From JBCDGZ01 sp038750655 (lineage in GTDB: Bacteria; Bacteroidota; Bacteroidia; Chitinophagales; Saprospiraceae): 64,000 nt of DNA. Under the pieces are notes generated by a model. That model had not been told where the DNA came from. It did not search any database and worked only from the letters and a program-made list of their open reading frames with translations. Every line of letters begins with the position of its first letter. The stretch's first letter is position 1. Both the position numbers and the translations under genes were made by a program. The stretch is from positions 1 to 64,000 of the forward strand of contig JBCDGZ010000007.1 in assembly GCA_038750655.1 (NCBI GenBank), given 5' to 3'. Positions 43,643 through 52,600 of the stretch are shown here, one piece after another.

Positions 43643-44602
43643 CTATTTGATGGTTTTGGGTTGAATATCGACGACTTTGATTTTAAACACCAGCACGGAA
43701 TTGGCGGGGATGGAGATGTCGTCCTCTTCAATTGCGCGGGGGCCGTAGGCCAGCTTAGATGGAATGAGCAGCCAGCCCTCGCTGCCCTTGCTAAAGTGAG
43801 TCAGCCCTTCATCCCAGCCGGGGATGACCTTGCCCCGGGCCAGTGGAAACTCGTAGGGCTTCTTGCCGAAGGAGGAGTCGAAGGTGCTGCCATCGGTCAG
43901 ATGCCCTTCGTAGTGAACGCTCAGCAGGTCGCCGCCCTTGGCCTTCGGCCCCTTGCCTTTTTTGGTAATCACATAGCTGAGCCCGGAGGGCGTGCGCTTA
44001 GTCCTCAGCTTGTTCGAAATCGCATACTGCTGGATAATCTTTTTGTCCTGTGTAAACTGTTTTTGTTGATGCTGCTCGTAGCTTTGGCGCTCTTTTTCCT
44101 CCAATTCTACCATGTAGCGATCGTATTCTTCAAAATTCATAATGCGCAGCAACTCAATTTCAAAGATCAGCGGGGTATTGGGTGGAATGCGGGTGCCAGC
44201 TCCTCGCTTGCCGTAGGCCATCGCAGGAGGGATAAACAAACGTCCCTTACTTCCCACATTGAAAAAAGGCAAACCGGCCTCCCAACCTTTAATCACCTGT
44301 CGGTAGCCCAGTTGAAAAACAAAAGGATCGTTGGCATCCGACTGGTCGAAGACCTCTCCGTTGAGAAATCTGCCCGTATAGCTGAGCACCACATAATCGC
44401 CCGCCTGCGGCTTGCGCCCTTTACCCGTTTTATCGATTAGATAAGCAACGCCAAAGGGGCCCGAGTTGGGTTGGAGATTGTGAAACCGATAGTATTCTTC
44501 TAGGCTTTGAGGGATGCTGTCCTGAGTTGACTGAAAGGCTAAAACTACGGAATGACAACAAAAACTGATCGGCAGGATCAGCATGGCATATTTTTTCATC
44601 AT
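43643..44602 (-). CDS. Exported two-domain FKBP-type peptidyl-prolyl isomerase
   Basis: The start at 44602 (MMKKYAMLILPISFCCHS) gives a signal peptide and 319 residues; the ATG at 44659 adds a leader without purpose. Two FKBP domains are present. The first (about 60-155) has YVVLSYTGRFLNGEVFDQSD, QVIKGWEAGLPFFNVGSKG, FIPPAMAYG and PPNTPLIFEIELL. The second (about 215-315) has LLSVHYEGHLTDGSTFDSS, KVIPGWDEGLTHFSKGSEGW and IPANSVLVFKIKVV. A charged helical linker joins them. It catalyses cis-trans proline isomerisation and chaperones exported proteins; a helper role for the large Pro-containing surface proteins is plausible but inferred. Confidence 0.93.
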   Translation of the reverse strand: MMKKYAMLILPISFCCHSVVLAFQSTQDSIPQSLEEYYRFHNLQPNSGPFGVAYLIDKTGKGRKPQAGDYVVLSYTGRFLNGEVFDQSDANDPFVFQLGYRQVIKGWEAGLPFFNVGSKGRLFIPPAMAYGKRGAGTRIPPNTPLIFEIELLRIMNFEEYDRYMVELEEKERQSYEQHQQKQFTQDKKIIQQYAISNKLRTKRTPSGLSYVITKKGKGPKAKGGDLLSVHYEGHLTDGSTFDSSFGKKPYEFPLARGKVIPGWDEGLTHFSKGSEGWLLIPSKLAYGPRAIEEDDISIPANSVLVFKIKVVDIQPKTIK

Positions 44603-45131
44603 TTTAGAATTGTGTAAGTTCATCGGAAAGGCCGCATATACAATGCCAACAAGGCCCATCTCTTATAAATTAACGTTTTTTTATAGTTATTGCGATATCC
44701 CATCAAAACAATCAAAAAAAGACTGCACCAACACAAGGCCGGGCAGTCTTTCTCCACAATTGCTAAACATACTACGAGAAAACATAAAACAGTATCCCAA
44801 TCAAAATATCTTAAGCACGCTGCGATTCGTCCAATAAGGAACCGCAGTTTATGTGATCATCATTTGGTTGACGTGCATCAGCCGCTCATTTGCGTTGCAC
44901 ATCAGTACGGACACTGCGGTAAAGGCAGTATCTTTAATGGGATGTTTAGCATAGGTGTGGAAATCTGCCCATCGCCGGGCTAAAATGGGGGCGCTGAGAT
45001 GGTACTTTGGTTTTCATAGCTTCTGTGATCTGAGCGCTGTTTTCTCTTGAGTATAGTATTATTAAGTAGCGGGGGCTATTAACGCAGGTTTACTTATGGT
45101 AAGCTGTTGGAGCCTGAAGATTTAAAGTTGG
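44603..45131. other. Gap containing an IS21-like remnant and a hairpin
   Basis: Apart from the transposase-like fragment listed separately, the only structure is a 9-bp stem (44718-44726 with 44743-44751) that, on the minus strand, is followed by seven T and could end the glucosaminidase transcript about 380 bases downstream of its stop. Nothing else was recognised up to 45131. Confidence 0.4.
44690..44821 (+). pseudogene. Remnant resembling the N-terminus of an IS21-family transposase (IstA)
   Basis: The frame begins (TTG, no ATG) with IKTIKKRLHQHKAGQSFSTI then AKHTTRKHKTVSQ. This matches the IstA HTH pattern I-K-x-I-L-x-L-H-x-x-G-x-S-x-x-x-I-A-x-x-x-x-x-S-R-x-T-V-x-x-Y, with the middle of the recognition helix degraded. 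No continuation as a DDE transposase or IstB follows. It is interpreted as a decayed fragment; chance similarity of so short a stretch cannot be excluded. Confidence 0.35.
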
Positions 45132-45974
45132 TTATTGATCGTACTGATGAAGCTGTAGCTCCTCGATAATGTGGATCAATTTCTCCGCATAGCGTTTATC
45201 TGTAGCATAGCCGGCCTTTTTAAGGCCATGAGCCCAGCCTTTGTAATCTTTTACATCTAGTTTTTTGAGATGCTTGTAGCGTTTGCCATTGAGCATCAGG
45301 CTATGGGCGCGGTAGCTTTCCCAGGCAGTGGCATAGAGGCGGAAAAAGTCCTTGTGGCTATCATCCGTAAAATTGCTACAATGCCCTTTTGCACAGCGGC
45401 GAGAAAAGCACTTGATCCCAAAGTGGTTGTTGTTCTTACTCGCTAGGCGGCTATGGCCGGCGTCGCTTTCAATGAGCCCCTGGGCTAAGGTAATACTAGC
45501 GGGGATACCAAATTTTTCCATCTCCGCTTTGGCGACATTAAGAAAACGCTTGACGTAGGCTTTTTGGCGCTTGATTTTGGCGCTTTGCTTACTGTTGTAA
45601 GTGCTTACATTCGTCACTTCTGAATTGTGATAGGTCATGTTGCCGTACTCATTAGCCAGATTGTCGTCATTTGGTTTTTTGGAGGGTCTTTTTTTAGAAA
45701 ATGGACCAAAGAAGTTCGCACCGAGGTTCATCTGACTGACTTGGTGCAGCAGCCCGCCCTGATAGTCACCCGTACTGTCTATCCTCGTCTCCCAGTTTGG
45801 AGCGGCGCTGAGGTTGAGTTGCAGGTTGATGTCTTTGTAGGTCACGACGAAGGCTAGGAGGGCCACCAAGGTCATTTTGAACCAGTGCCGGGCCAGCCAG
45901 CCAGCCGCTTGTTTCTTCTTCTTTTGGAGCATGATATTCGCCTTATTTTTAAGTTGTCCAATTGTTTGTCCCAT
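45132..45974 (-). CDS. Membrane-anchored glucosaminidase-domain peptidoglycan hydrolase
   Basis: This 280-residue protein has a short basic N-terminus, one TM helix (HWFKMTLVALLAFVVTY, about 31-47), a low-complexity linker, and a C-terminal LYZ2/FlgJ-type glucosaminidase domain (about 135-278). The domain contains IPASITLAQGLIESDAGHSR (catalytic Glu), NNNHFGIKCFSR, FRLYATAWESYRAHSLML, and KAGYATDKRYAEKLI. It cleaves the glycan strand of peptidoglycan, for remodelling or cell separation. The upstream promoter is overlapped by a 17-bp perfect inverted repeat, which suggests specific control. Confidence 0.9.
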   Translation of the reverse strand: MGQTIGQLKNKANIMLQKKKKQAAGWLARHWFKMTLVALLAFVVTYKDINLQLNLSAAPNWETRIDSTGDYQGGLLHQVSQMNLGANFFGPFSKKRPSKKPNDDNLANEYGNMTYHNSEVTNVSTYNSKQSAKIKRQKAYVKRFLNVAKAEMEKFGIPASITLAQGLIESDAGHSRLASKNNNHFGIKCFSRRCAKGHCSNFTDDSHKDFFRLYATAWESYRAHSLMLNGKRYKHLKKLDVKDYKGWAHGLKKAGYATDKRYAEKLIHIIEELQLHQYDQ

Positions 45975-46036
45975 AGTAATCGTAGGTTTTTGTTACCTTC
46001 CCTTCAAAGGTGTTGTTTTGTATAAATCGCTCGATG

Positions 46037-46069
46037 CAAATTTAAAACAAAATGTTTATAATTTGCAAA
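46037..46069 (-). promoter_or_regulatory. Promoter of the glucosaminidase gene
   Basis: On the minus strand, TTTG (46066-46069) and TAAATTTG (46037-46044) are 21 bases apart, a full consensus match, about 63 bases upstream of the ATG. Confidence 0.65.
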
Positions 46070-46095
46070 TAATTTTACACATTTTGTTTTAAATT
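46039..46095. promoter_or_regulatory. 17-bp perfect inverted repeat over the glucosaminidase promoter
   Basis: Arms 46039-46055 and 46079-46095 are perfect inverted copies (core ACAAAATGT / ACATTTTGT), 23 bases apart, with a 10-bp palindrome ATTTGCAAAT (46061-46070) near the centre. One arm overlaps the -7 box. It is operator-like; a secondary role as AT-rich terminator of the MscS gene is possible. Confidence 0.55.
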
Positions 46096-46182
46096 ATAAA
46101 GCAAATTGTTTGATCTTAGGAACAAACCCAGAGATGGCGGGGCTTCCCGTGACTCGGAAGGTGAGAAAAAAAATTATAAGTG

Positions 46183-47823
46183 CTAAGCCTCTCGGTGTCT
46201 TTCGGTAAATTGATCCAGAAAATTTGATACTTTTCGCTCCAACTCCTCTGCGCTTTCGGCGCGAACGGACTTATTAGGCAACTTGCCTGGAAACTCTTCG
46301 ATGTATACAGAAGAAGAAGGAAAGGCGTAGCTAATATCCATTTCGCTAGCCAAGCGAAGCATCCCCAGGATGAGGTCTTCTTTGACCTTTAGCTCCGTGG
46401 CGTAGCCATCTACTTCGAGCATCACCCGGAAGAAGATATTCAGCGAAGAGGCTTGCATACTGTTTAGATAGACGTAATAGTCGCGTTTCAGCGTCTTAGG
46501 ATGACTCAGAATCATACGCTTTAGGCCAGAGACAAAGGCTTCAATTCGTTCCGGCGGGGTATTGTAGGTGATGCCCAGCTCGGTGGAAAAAACCCGATAA
46601 ACCCGCATCCCCAGATTTTTGATCGACATATTGGCAATAGAGCCATTAGGGACAGAGATAATCGAAGTATCTGTAGCCGTGATTCGGGTCGTTCTAAAGC
46701 CGACCTCTTTGACCGTTCCCACAAAACCGCTACCCTCAATAAAATCCCCGATTTGGAAGGGTTTGTCAATAAATATCATGGCCGAGCCTAATAGGTTCTT
46801 GACCGTATCCTGAGCGGCCAGGGCCAATGCGAGTCCACCAATCGAAATCCCCGCAACGAGAGCAGTAACATTGACATCCAAGAGGCGCAAAATCTGGATG
46901 ATCCCACCAATAATAAAGATAATGTAAAGCATTCGGCGCACAATGGGCAGCAGCTGCTCATCCATCTTATGCTCTGTACTTTGCGCGTAGCTGCTGGCAT
47001 AAATCATGACCAAGTCCAAAATCCTCAAGACCAGTAAGACGGTAAAGCAGGTGATCATAATCCTAATACCTGTGATACTGAACTCCGCTAGCCCAATGGG
47101 CAATTGCAAAATGGGGATTAAAAGACGTATCAGCAAGGAGATCAATAGCATGCTAAAGACTCGGGCGATTTTGTAAATCGGGGCCTTATCCTCCATCAGC
47201 TCCGTGTAGCGGGAGCGCGCCAAGCGTCGAATAATGGGATACAATATTCTACTCAGCAGCTTATGGGCGATCCAGCTCAAGAGCAGCAGAATCAAAATAC
47301 CAATGTATTGCCAGATGGCCAGCCCCATGATGTGTTGTTGTCCTAGCTTGGGGAGAAGATTCAATAAAATATCAGTGCCAAAAGGATAGATCTTCTTGTG
47401 CAATTCTGGGATCAACTGTGCCGTCTCCCGCGAGTAGTACCAGCGCTCATCAATACGTTCCAGGTAGACCTGCGGCAGCTCGTCCGGAAATGGCGTGTAG
47501 TAAGGTTTGTTGGTCAAGCTATCAATATAATCCGCCTGCTGCGGCAGCAAATTGAGGTGGACATACAGCCCATTACCATCCAGAATTTGTTTGAGCTTGA
47601 TGGCTTTCTGCCGCCGCTCCACACTATCCGCAATCTGATAAAAGGTCTGCCCCGCAATCTCCGGTTGATAGGTATTGGTTTGCAGGTAATACAGGTGCAC
47701 ATGCATGCAGTTGTAAGGCGTCTCCAAAGTGGGAGAGGGCGCATTCTCGGTCTGCGACCACAGTGGTGCGCAAAGGCAAAGGAAGAGCAGGAGTAGAATC
47801 GGCGATTGTGATCGATGCATCAT
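46183..47823 (-). CDS. MscS family mechanosensitive ion channel with long N-terminal domain
   Basis: This 546-residue protein has a signal peptide (ILLLLFLCLCAPLWS before Q), a periplasmic N-terminal region of about 140 residues, four to five TM helices (about 165-330), and the MscS pore and beta domain: ALVAGISIGGLALALAAQDTVKN, IFIDKPFQIGDFIEGSGFVG, GTVKEVGFRTTRITATD and ISVPNGSIANMSIKN. It opens under membrane tension to release solutes on osmotic downshift. The long exported N-terminal part is unusual compared with small MscS and suggests a regulated or sensing variant. Confidence 0.92.
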   Translation of the reverse strand: MMHRSQSPILLLLFLCLCAPLWSQTENAPSPTLETPYNCMHVHLYYLQTNTYQPEIAGQTFYQIADSVERRQKAIKLKQILDGNGLYVHLNLLPQQADYIDSLTNKPYYTPFPDELPQVYLERIDERWYYSRETAQLIPELHKKIYPFGTDILLNLLPKLGQQHIMGLAIWQYIGILILLLLSWIAHKLLSRILYPIIRRLARSRYTELMEDKAPIYKIARVFSMLLISLLIRLLIPILQLPIGLAEFSITGIRIMITCFTVLLVLRILDLVMIYASSYAQSTEHKMDEQLLPIVRRMLYIIFIIGGIIQILRLLDVNVTALVAGISIGGLALALAAQDTVKNLLGSAMIFIDKPFQIGDFIEGSGFVGTVKEVGFRTTRITATDTSIISVPNGSIANMSIKNLGMRVYRVFSTELGITYNTPPERIEAFVSGLKRMILSHPKTLKRDYYVYLNSMQASSLNIFFRVMLEVDGYATELKVKEDLILGMLRLASEMDISYAFPSSSVYIEEFPGKLPNKSVRAESAEELERKVSNFLDQFTERHREA

Positions 47824-47858
47824 GGATGCAAAGATAGGGACTTCGGGCGGGAGCTAGG

Positions 47859-48320
47859 TTAATTTATGAGCCTTATATCGATTTCGTAGTTAGTCATCCT
47901 TTTGATTTGGACATCTTTGAAACTTTGATGCATTGGGTTGATAACTACATTATACTCTTCGGGGATGATTACCGAGGGGACTTTTATGGCGAGGTTATTT
48001 TCTTCAATTAGATATTGCTTTCCGAGGTTTTTCAATTCAACTGGAGGGGGAGCATTTTTCCAATTTTTAGGCAAATCCTCCAGGGCAATGACTTTTATAT
48101 CTTCGGTATTTAAGGGTAATTCGATACTCAGCAGTTTGAATTTCGGAGGAGTTAAATCATAATCAGTATGGACAAGCAACTCTAGTGTAGACAGTGATCT
48201 TGTTTCAGAAGTATACAATGCGGTCATTCCTTTAGGGGTCCATTTTCCTCCGTATATCTTTGCGCCCGTACCGGAAATATCTTCACAATAGGTTGCTTTA
48301 GCAATTCGATAGACAACCAT
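47859..48320 (-). CDS. RES-domain toxin (NAD+-degrading type)
   Basis: This 153-residue protein contains the RES landmarks: VYRIAKATYCEDISGTGAKI with Arg, YGGKWTPKGMTALYTSETRS, STLELLVHTD (Glu), and late VPSVIIPEEYNVVINPMH. Members (RES-Xre modules) deplete NAD+ by phosphorolysis and halt growth. The gene starts 2 bases after the antitoxin stop. The active-site set R, Y, E, S appears complete, so it is probably functional. Confidence 0.9.
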   Translation of the reverse strand: MVVYRIAKATYCEDISGTGAKIYGGKWTPKGMTALYTSETRSLSTLELLVHTDYDLTPPKFKLLSIELPLNTEDIKVIALEDLPKNWKNAPPPVELKNLGKQYLIEENNLAIKVPSVIIPEEYNVVINPMHQSFKDVQIKRMTNYEIDIRLIN

Positions 48321-48322
48321 AT

Positions 48323-48745
48323 TTAGGAGATTATACCGTGTTCCAATCTACCTAATTCATCGATAATGAGTTGAATGCCAAAGGTAGTATCAAGCAGTTT
48401 TTTAGGCACCATGTTTCCGAGGCCTCTAATCTTTCTACTCATCCACAATTGAAACTTTTCTTCATCCTCGAATAACTCGTATCCCTTGTTGTACAACTCT
48501 ACAATCTGGATTAATTGAGCAGATATATCAGTTCTTAATGCTTTATCCTTAGTGTATCTATTGATTTGTCGCTCAGATAAGGAAATGATTTTTGGGAGTT
48601 CTTTGATAGATATCTTTGTATAATCAAGAATGTCGTGTAACTGCTTGACAGTCAGTCCTTTTCGGCTTAATTCAATATAGTCAAAAGGACTTTGAATTTT
48701 AATATTTCTGCTTTCGTCACTTAAGAGCTGACTAATTTGAACCAT
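48323..48745 (-). CDS. Xre/MbcA/ParS-type antitoxin (DUF2384 family)
   Basis: The ATG at 48745 (MVQISQLLSDESRNIKIQSP) is used; a GTG much further upstream would translate junk. The 140-residue protein has an N-terminal HTH-like part (YIELSRKGLTVKQLHDIL with LSERQINRYTKD) and a C-terminal DUF2384 domain (AQLIQIVELYNKGYELFEDE, KLLDTTFGIQLIIDELGRLE, ending HGIIS, the tail that enters the RES active site). It blocks the RES toxin and represses the operon. Confidence 0.88.
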   Translation of the reverse strand: MVQISQLLSDESRNIKIQSPFDYIELSRKGLTVKQLHDILDYTKISIKELPKIISLSERQINRYTKDKALRTDISAQLIQIVELYNKGYELFEDEEKFQLWMSRKIRGLGNMVPKKLLDTTFGIQLIIDELGRLEHGIIS

Positions 48746-49640
48746 GTTTCTGCATTTGTCTATAAATATAGTGACATTTGGTAGGATAGTCAAATGACGG
48801 GGGACACATGCGGTGTTTTTCGGTTGACGGTAGAACGCCGTTGGCATTTTGGTTGACGCCCGCCTGCCGGCCGGCAGGATAGACGGCCGAACGTAGTGGT
48901 TTGTAGAGGAACGCGGCTCCGCACGTTTCTTTCGTCTCACTACGTCCGCCAAATACCGTCCACCGTCCACCGTCTACCCAAGCGCCAAAGGCGCAACCCG
49001 TCCCCCCCCCTAAACATTTTAAAAAATAAAATATATTCCCCGCAACATATTCCAACAACCTGCGATATAACAAATAATCGTATCCCAGGTGATGCCTGGG
49101 TATTTATCAACCAAAACCGTTTTTGAAAAAATAATGAACTAAGCTTTTATCAACAACAGAAAGAACGAGGAGTACCCCGACAGTGTGCTTTATGAATCTT
49201 CCAAATCATTAGCCATTGTACTTACAACCATCCCAAAACCTTTGTTATCCCAAAACCCGTTTTAGTTCTTAAACCTCGCCATTGTTGACTTCTCTTTCTG
49301 CATGTTCCCTATCAGGGCTATGGCTCGTGCTCGCATTCGCACTGGCTACAACTCTTTCTTCAGGGGATAACGAATATCACTTTATGTTAATGTCACTCTA
49401 TGTGACCAACTGACGAAGGGCAGCAATGCCCAACGCTACGCTCTGGAATTTTCGTTCCCGCGCCTGGCCTTCCGGCTTATGTTCGGAAGCCTGCCCAGGA
49501 CATTTCAGTGCTGCCATTGTTCATCAGGTCCCTCTCAACATGGTCTATAACAAGATACACTTGTAGGCCCTGGTGAGCTATGCCTGGATTTTAAAGCACC
49601 CTTATTGCACTACATTTTTAAACACTCAAATCCAAAAACC
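48746..49640. other. Long gap with palindromes and structured leader
   Basis: It contains a perfect 16-bp palindrome CCTGCCGGCCGGCAGG (48862-48877), short direct repeats of CCGTCCA near 48957-48975, and a C9 run around 49003-49011. Stem-loops follow at 49392-49406, 49418-49431 (GCAA tetraloop) and 49463-49499 in front of the giant gene. No gene was recognised. Confidence 0.45.
48862..48877. repeat. REP-like 16-bp GC palindrome
   Basis: A perfect palindrome; partial copies of the same GCCGGCAGG core occur near 7962-7973. Such palindromes recur between genes in related genomes; function unknown. Confidence 0.45.
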
Positions 49641-52600
49641 ATGAATTGCCTTAGCAGCAATATCCATTTATTCCCTCATCGTTTCGGCCGCTGGATCAGG
49701 CCGCTGGGCCTTTGGCTGGCCCTCCTTTGTTCATTGTCTCTACAGGCTCAAACCTGGGTCGGTGGTGGAGATGGCACCTCCTGGAATGATCCCGCTAACT
49801 GGGACAACAATGCCGTTCCTGGCCCCGGTGATGATGTGACCATCAACACCCCCGGTTTTGCCATCCTCGTTCCTGGGGCGGGTAGCGGGACCATCACGCC
49901 CATTCGCTCGCTTGACATCAACACCTCCATCAGCAATCTACGCATTATCAATGGAGGCCTGCTGACCATCGATGGCACCGGAGGGCCCAATGCCTTTGGA
50001 CTGCGTATCCAAGGCGGTGGTTTCATCTTTCAGGTGGATATTGGAGGATTGTTACAAATCCAGCATATTGACGGTCGGGGAATTGTCAATACCAACCGCA
50101 GTAATTTTAATAATGAGGGGACCGTATCCATCGAAAATACGACTTCAGATGGCTTGCTGAATGAGGTAACACAAGATAATATGGTCTTGAACTTCACTGG
50201 AAGTGGAGACCTGCTGCTGGACAATGTAGCAACCGTCAGTGGAAACGGCGTTCATAACCAGATTGGAGGCAATACCACCTTCAACGGGATCATCAACTTC
50301 GATCAGGGCCTGGTAGATATTGATATTGTGGGAAATAATGACGGCTGGCGCAATGCGATCGAGACGACCGTGAATCAATCTACCATTAATATCGGGCTAC
50401 AGACGGGCTTGGGAGGATTGATTATGAATAATATCGCCCGCGATGGTATTGCCAACTTCATTTCTGCCACTTCTATCAATCAGTGTACCATCAACTTTGG
50501 TCCGACAGTTGGAGCAGTAGACATTGACACGACCGGACGTCACGGGATTCATAATGAGTTGGGCAATGACGGTTTGGTGAATATGGAGATCAGCGGTGAA
50601 ATGCTGCTGCAAAATGCCGGTGGAGAAGCCATCCATAATAACGCGGCTAACACCAGTGAGATTAACTTTACCAATAGCAATTCGCTGACCATTACAACTA
50701 TTGCTGGCGCAGGTATCCTTAACCAAGGGACTGGCCAAGTTGTTTATGTCAACAATGATGATCAAGACATCCGAATGCTCAATGTGGGGACAACGGGCAT
50801 TGTAAACCTGGATGGGAGTGTTTTTGTAAATAGAACCTGTGCCTTTATCGGAGTAGGCAGTACCCCAACCGGCCTCCTACAGACCGGCGGTGCCCTCTTT
50901 TCCAACTTTGGCCTCCTCAACATCGCCGGAACCGTTGGCAACGATGCCACCAGCGCCGGAACCTTCAATAACACCGAGGGCCGCGTCCTCGTCACCGGAG
51001 GCACCCCCTCCGGCTTCACCGGCGCTACCCCCAATCCCAATGCCGCCCTCAACGACTCCGACGGCGTCCTCGACGGCATCGGCGGCCTGCTCTCCGAAAC
51101 CGGCCCCCTCTACCTCGTCGCCAACGGCCAGCCCTTCGCCGACCCCCTCGTCTTCTGTGAAGGCGACCCCGACATCGTCCTCAGCGTCGTCAATGATCCG
51201 GGCGGTGGAATCTACGCTTGGTCCAACGGCGATAGCCTGGTGTCCACCCTCACGCTCGCAGCCCTGCCCGACAGCAGCGGCCTCTACTCCGTGACCATCA
51301 CCGACGAGACTGCCGGCCCGGGCTGCGAGACCTATTCGGCCTTCATCAGCCTGGTCGTTAACCCCGCCCCACCGGCCATCGCCGCTGGCGGTACTACCAG
51401 CCTCGAAATTTGCAGCGACGAGCCCGCAGGGGCCGGCCGCCGCGTCACCCTTAGTGACGGCAGCCCGCTGATTGATAGTATAGCCTGGTCGTTGATCAGC
51501 TCGCCTACGGCGGGCGTGCTGACTGACTTTTTTAGCATCATTGGCCCCAACGGGCGGACGGCGGAGGCGCTGACTACGGCGCCCGCTGGCGACTATATCC
51601 TCGAAGCGCAGACCTTTAGTGCCGATGGCTGCGCCAGCCTCAGCGTCGAGACTTTTACCATTACCATCAATGCCGTACCTACCGGTACTATCGCCCTCAG
51701 CCAACCGACCATCTGCGCTGATGCGATGACCATCGACCTGACCTTTACGGCCAGCGCCGGTACGGGACCATTCACCGTCCTACTCGGCTCAGATGCTGAT
51801 GGCAACGACAGCTTCGACCCCGCCGATAATCTTACGGTTACTCAGAACAATATGGGGAACCCCTTGATGAGTGGTGATGTGATCAGTATTCAGCGCCTGG
51901 CCTTGGAAGATGGGGGTATTGCGGGAGATTATGAAATTCGCCTGCGAACCATTACCGATAGTGAGGCTTGCCAGCAAGTAGGGGTTGGTCAGGATGTAGC
52001 CTTGACCATCAATCCGACGATCATTGATGCAACGGTAAGTCCGATGCTAGCCGAGGTTTGTGCTGCAAATGATAATCTACAACTCGCGGTTGATGCTGTA
52101 GACGTGGGCGCTGGTTTGGTGACCCCACCCTCGGGCTTCACCTACAGCTGGAGTTTGAGCGCCCCTGGTCTGGGCAGCTTGGACGATGCCAGCTTGATCA
52201 ATCCGACTTTCACGCCAGCGGCGGGGCTGACCAGCGATGCGCAGCTCACCGCGACCGTGACCATCGCCGATGCCGAAGGCCAGTGTACGGCTACTTTTAG
52301 TCGACAGATTAATCTATTTATCCCCCTCACACCAACCGCTACGGCCATCAATACTTGTACGTCTGAGGGGATGAGTTATAACCTGACCTTAAATAATGCC
52401 ACTGTCAATCCCAACTCGGGCGGAGTTGTACAATGGTTTGAAGAGGATCCCGATAATGGAGGGACACGCATTGATAATTTAGCAACAACTGGTACAAACG
52501 AAGAAACCACTTTTAATCTAACCACCTTCATCAACGGCGGTGGAACGCTTTGGGCAGCTATCGTTAATGGTCCTTGCAGAGAGGCCATCCCAATAACCGT

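Noticed and set aside
44583..44837. 84-codon plus-strand frame in the FKBP upstream gap
   Set aside because: It overlaps the FKBP start region in antisense and carries no motif; the neighbouring frame fits the IS21-like pattern better.
48746..48970. N-terminal extension of the antitoxin from a GTG at 48970
   Set aside because: The extra 75 codons translate palindromic, low-complexity DNA; the ATG at 48745 starts the recognisable domain.
50877..51704. 275-codon open frame on the minus strand
   Set aside because: It opposes the giant gene, has Gly/Ala/Asp-rich sequence typical of antisense to GC-rich coding DNA, and shows no domain.
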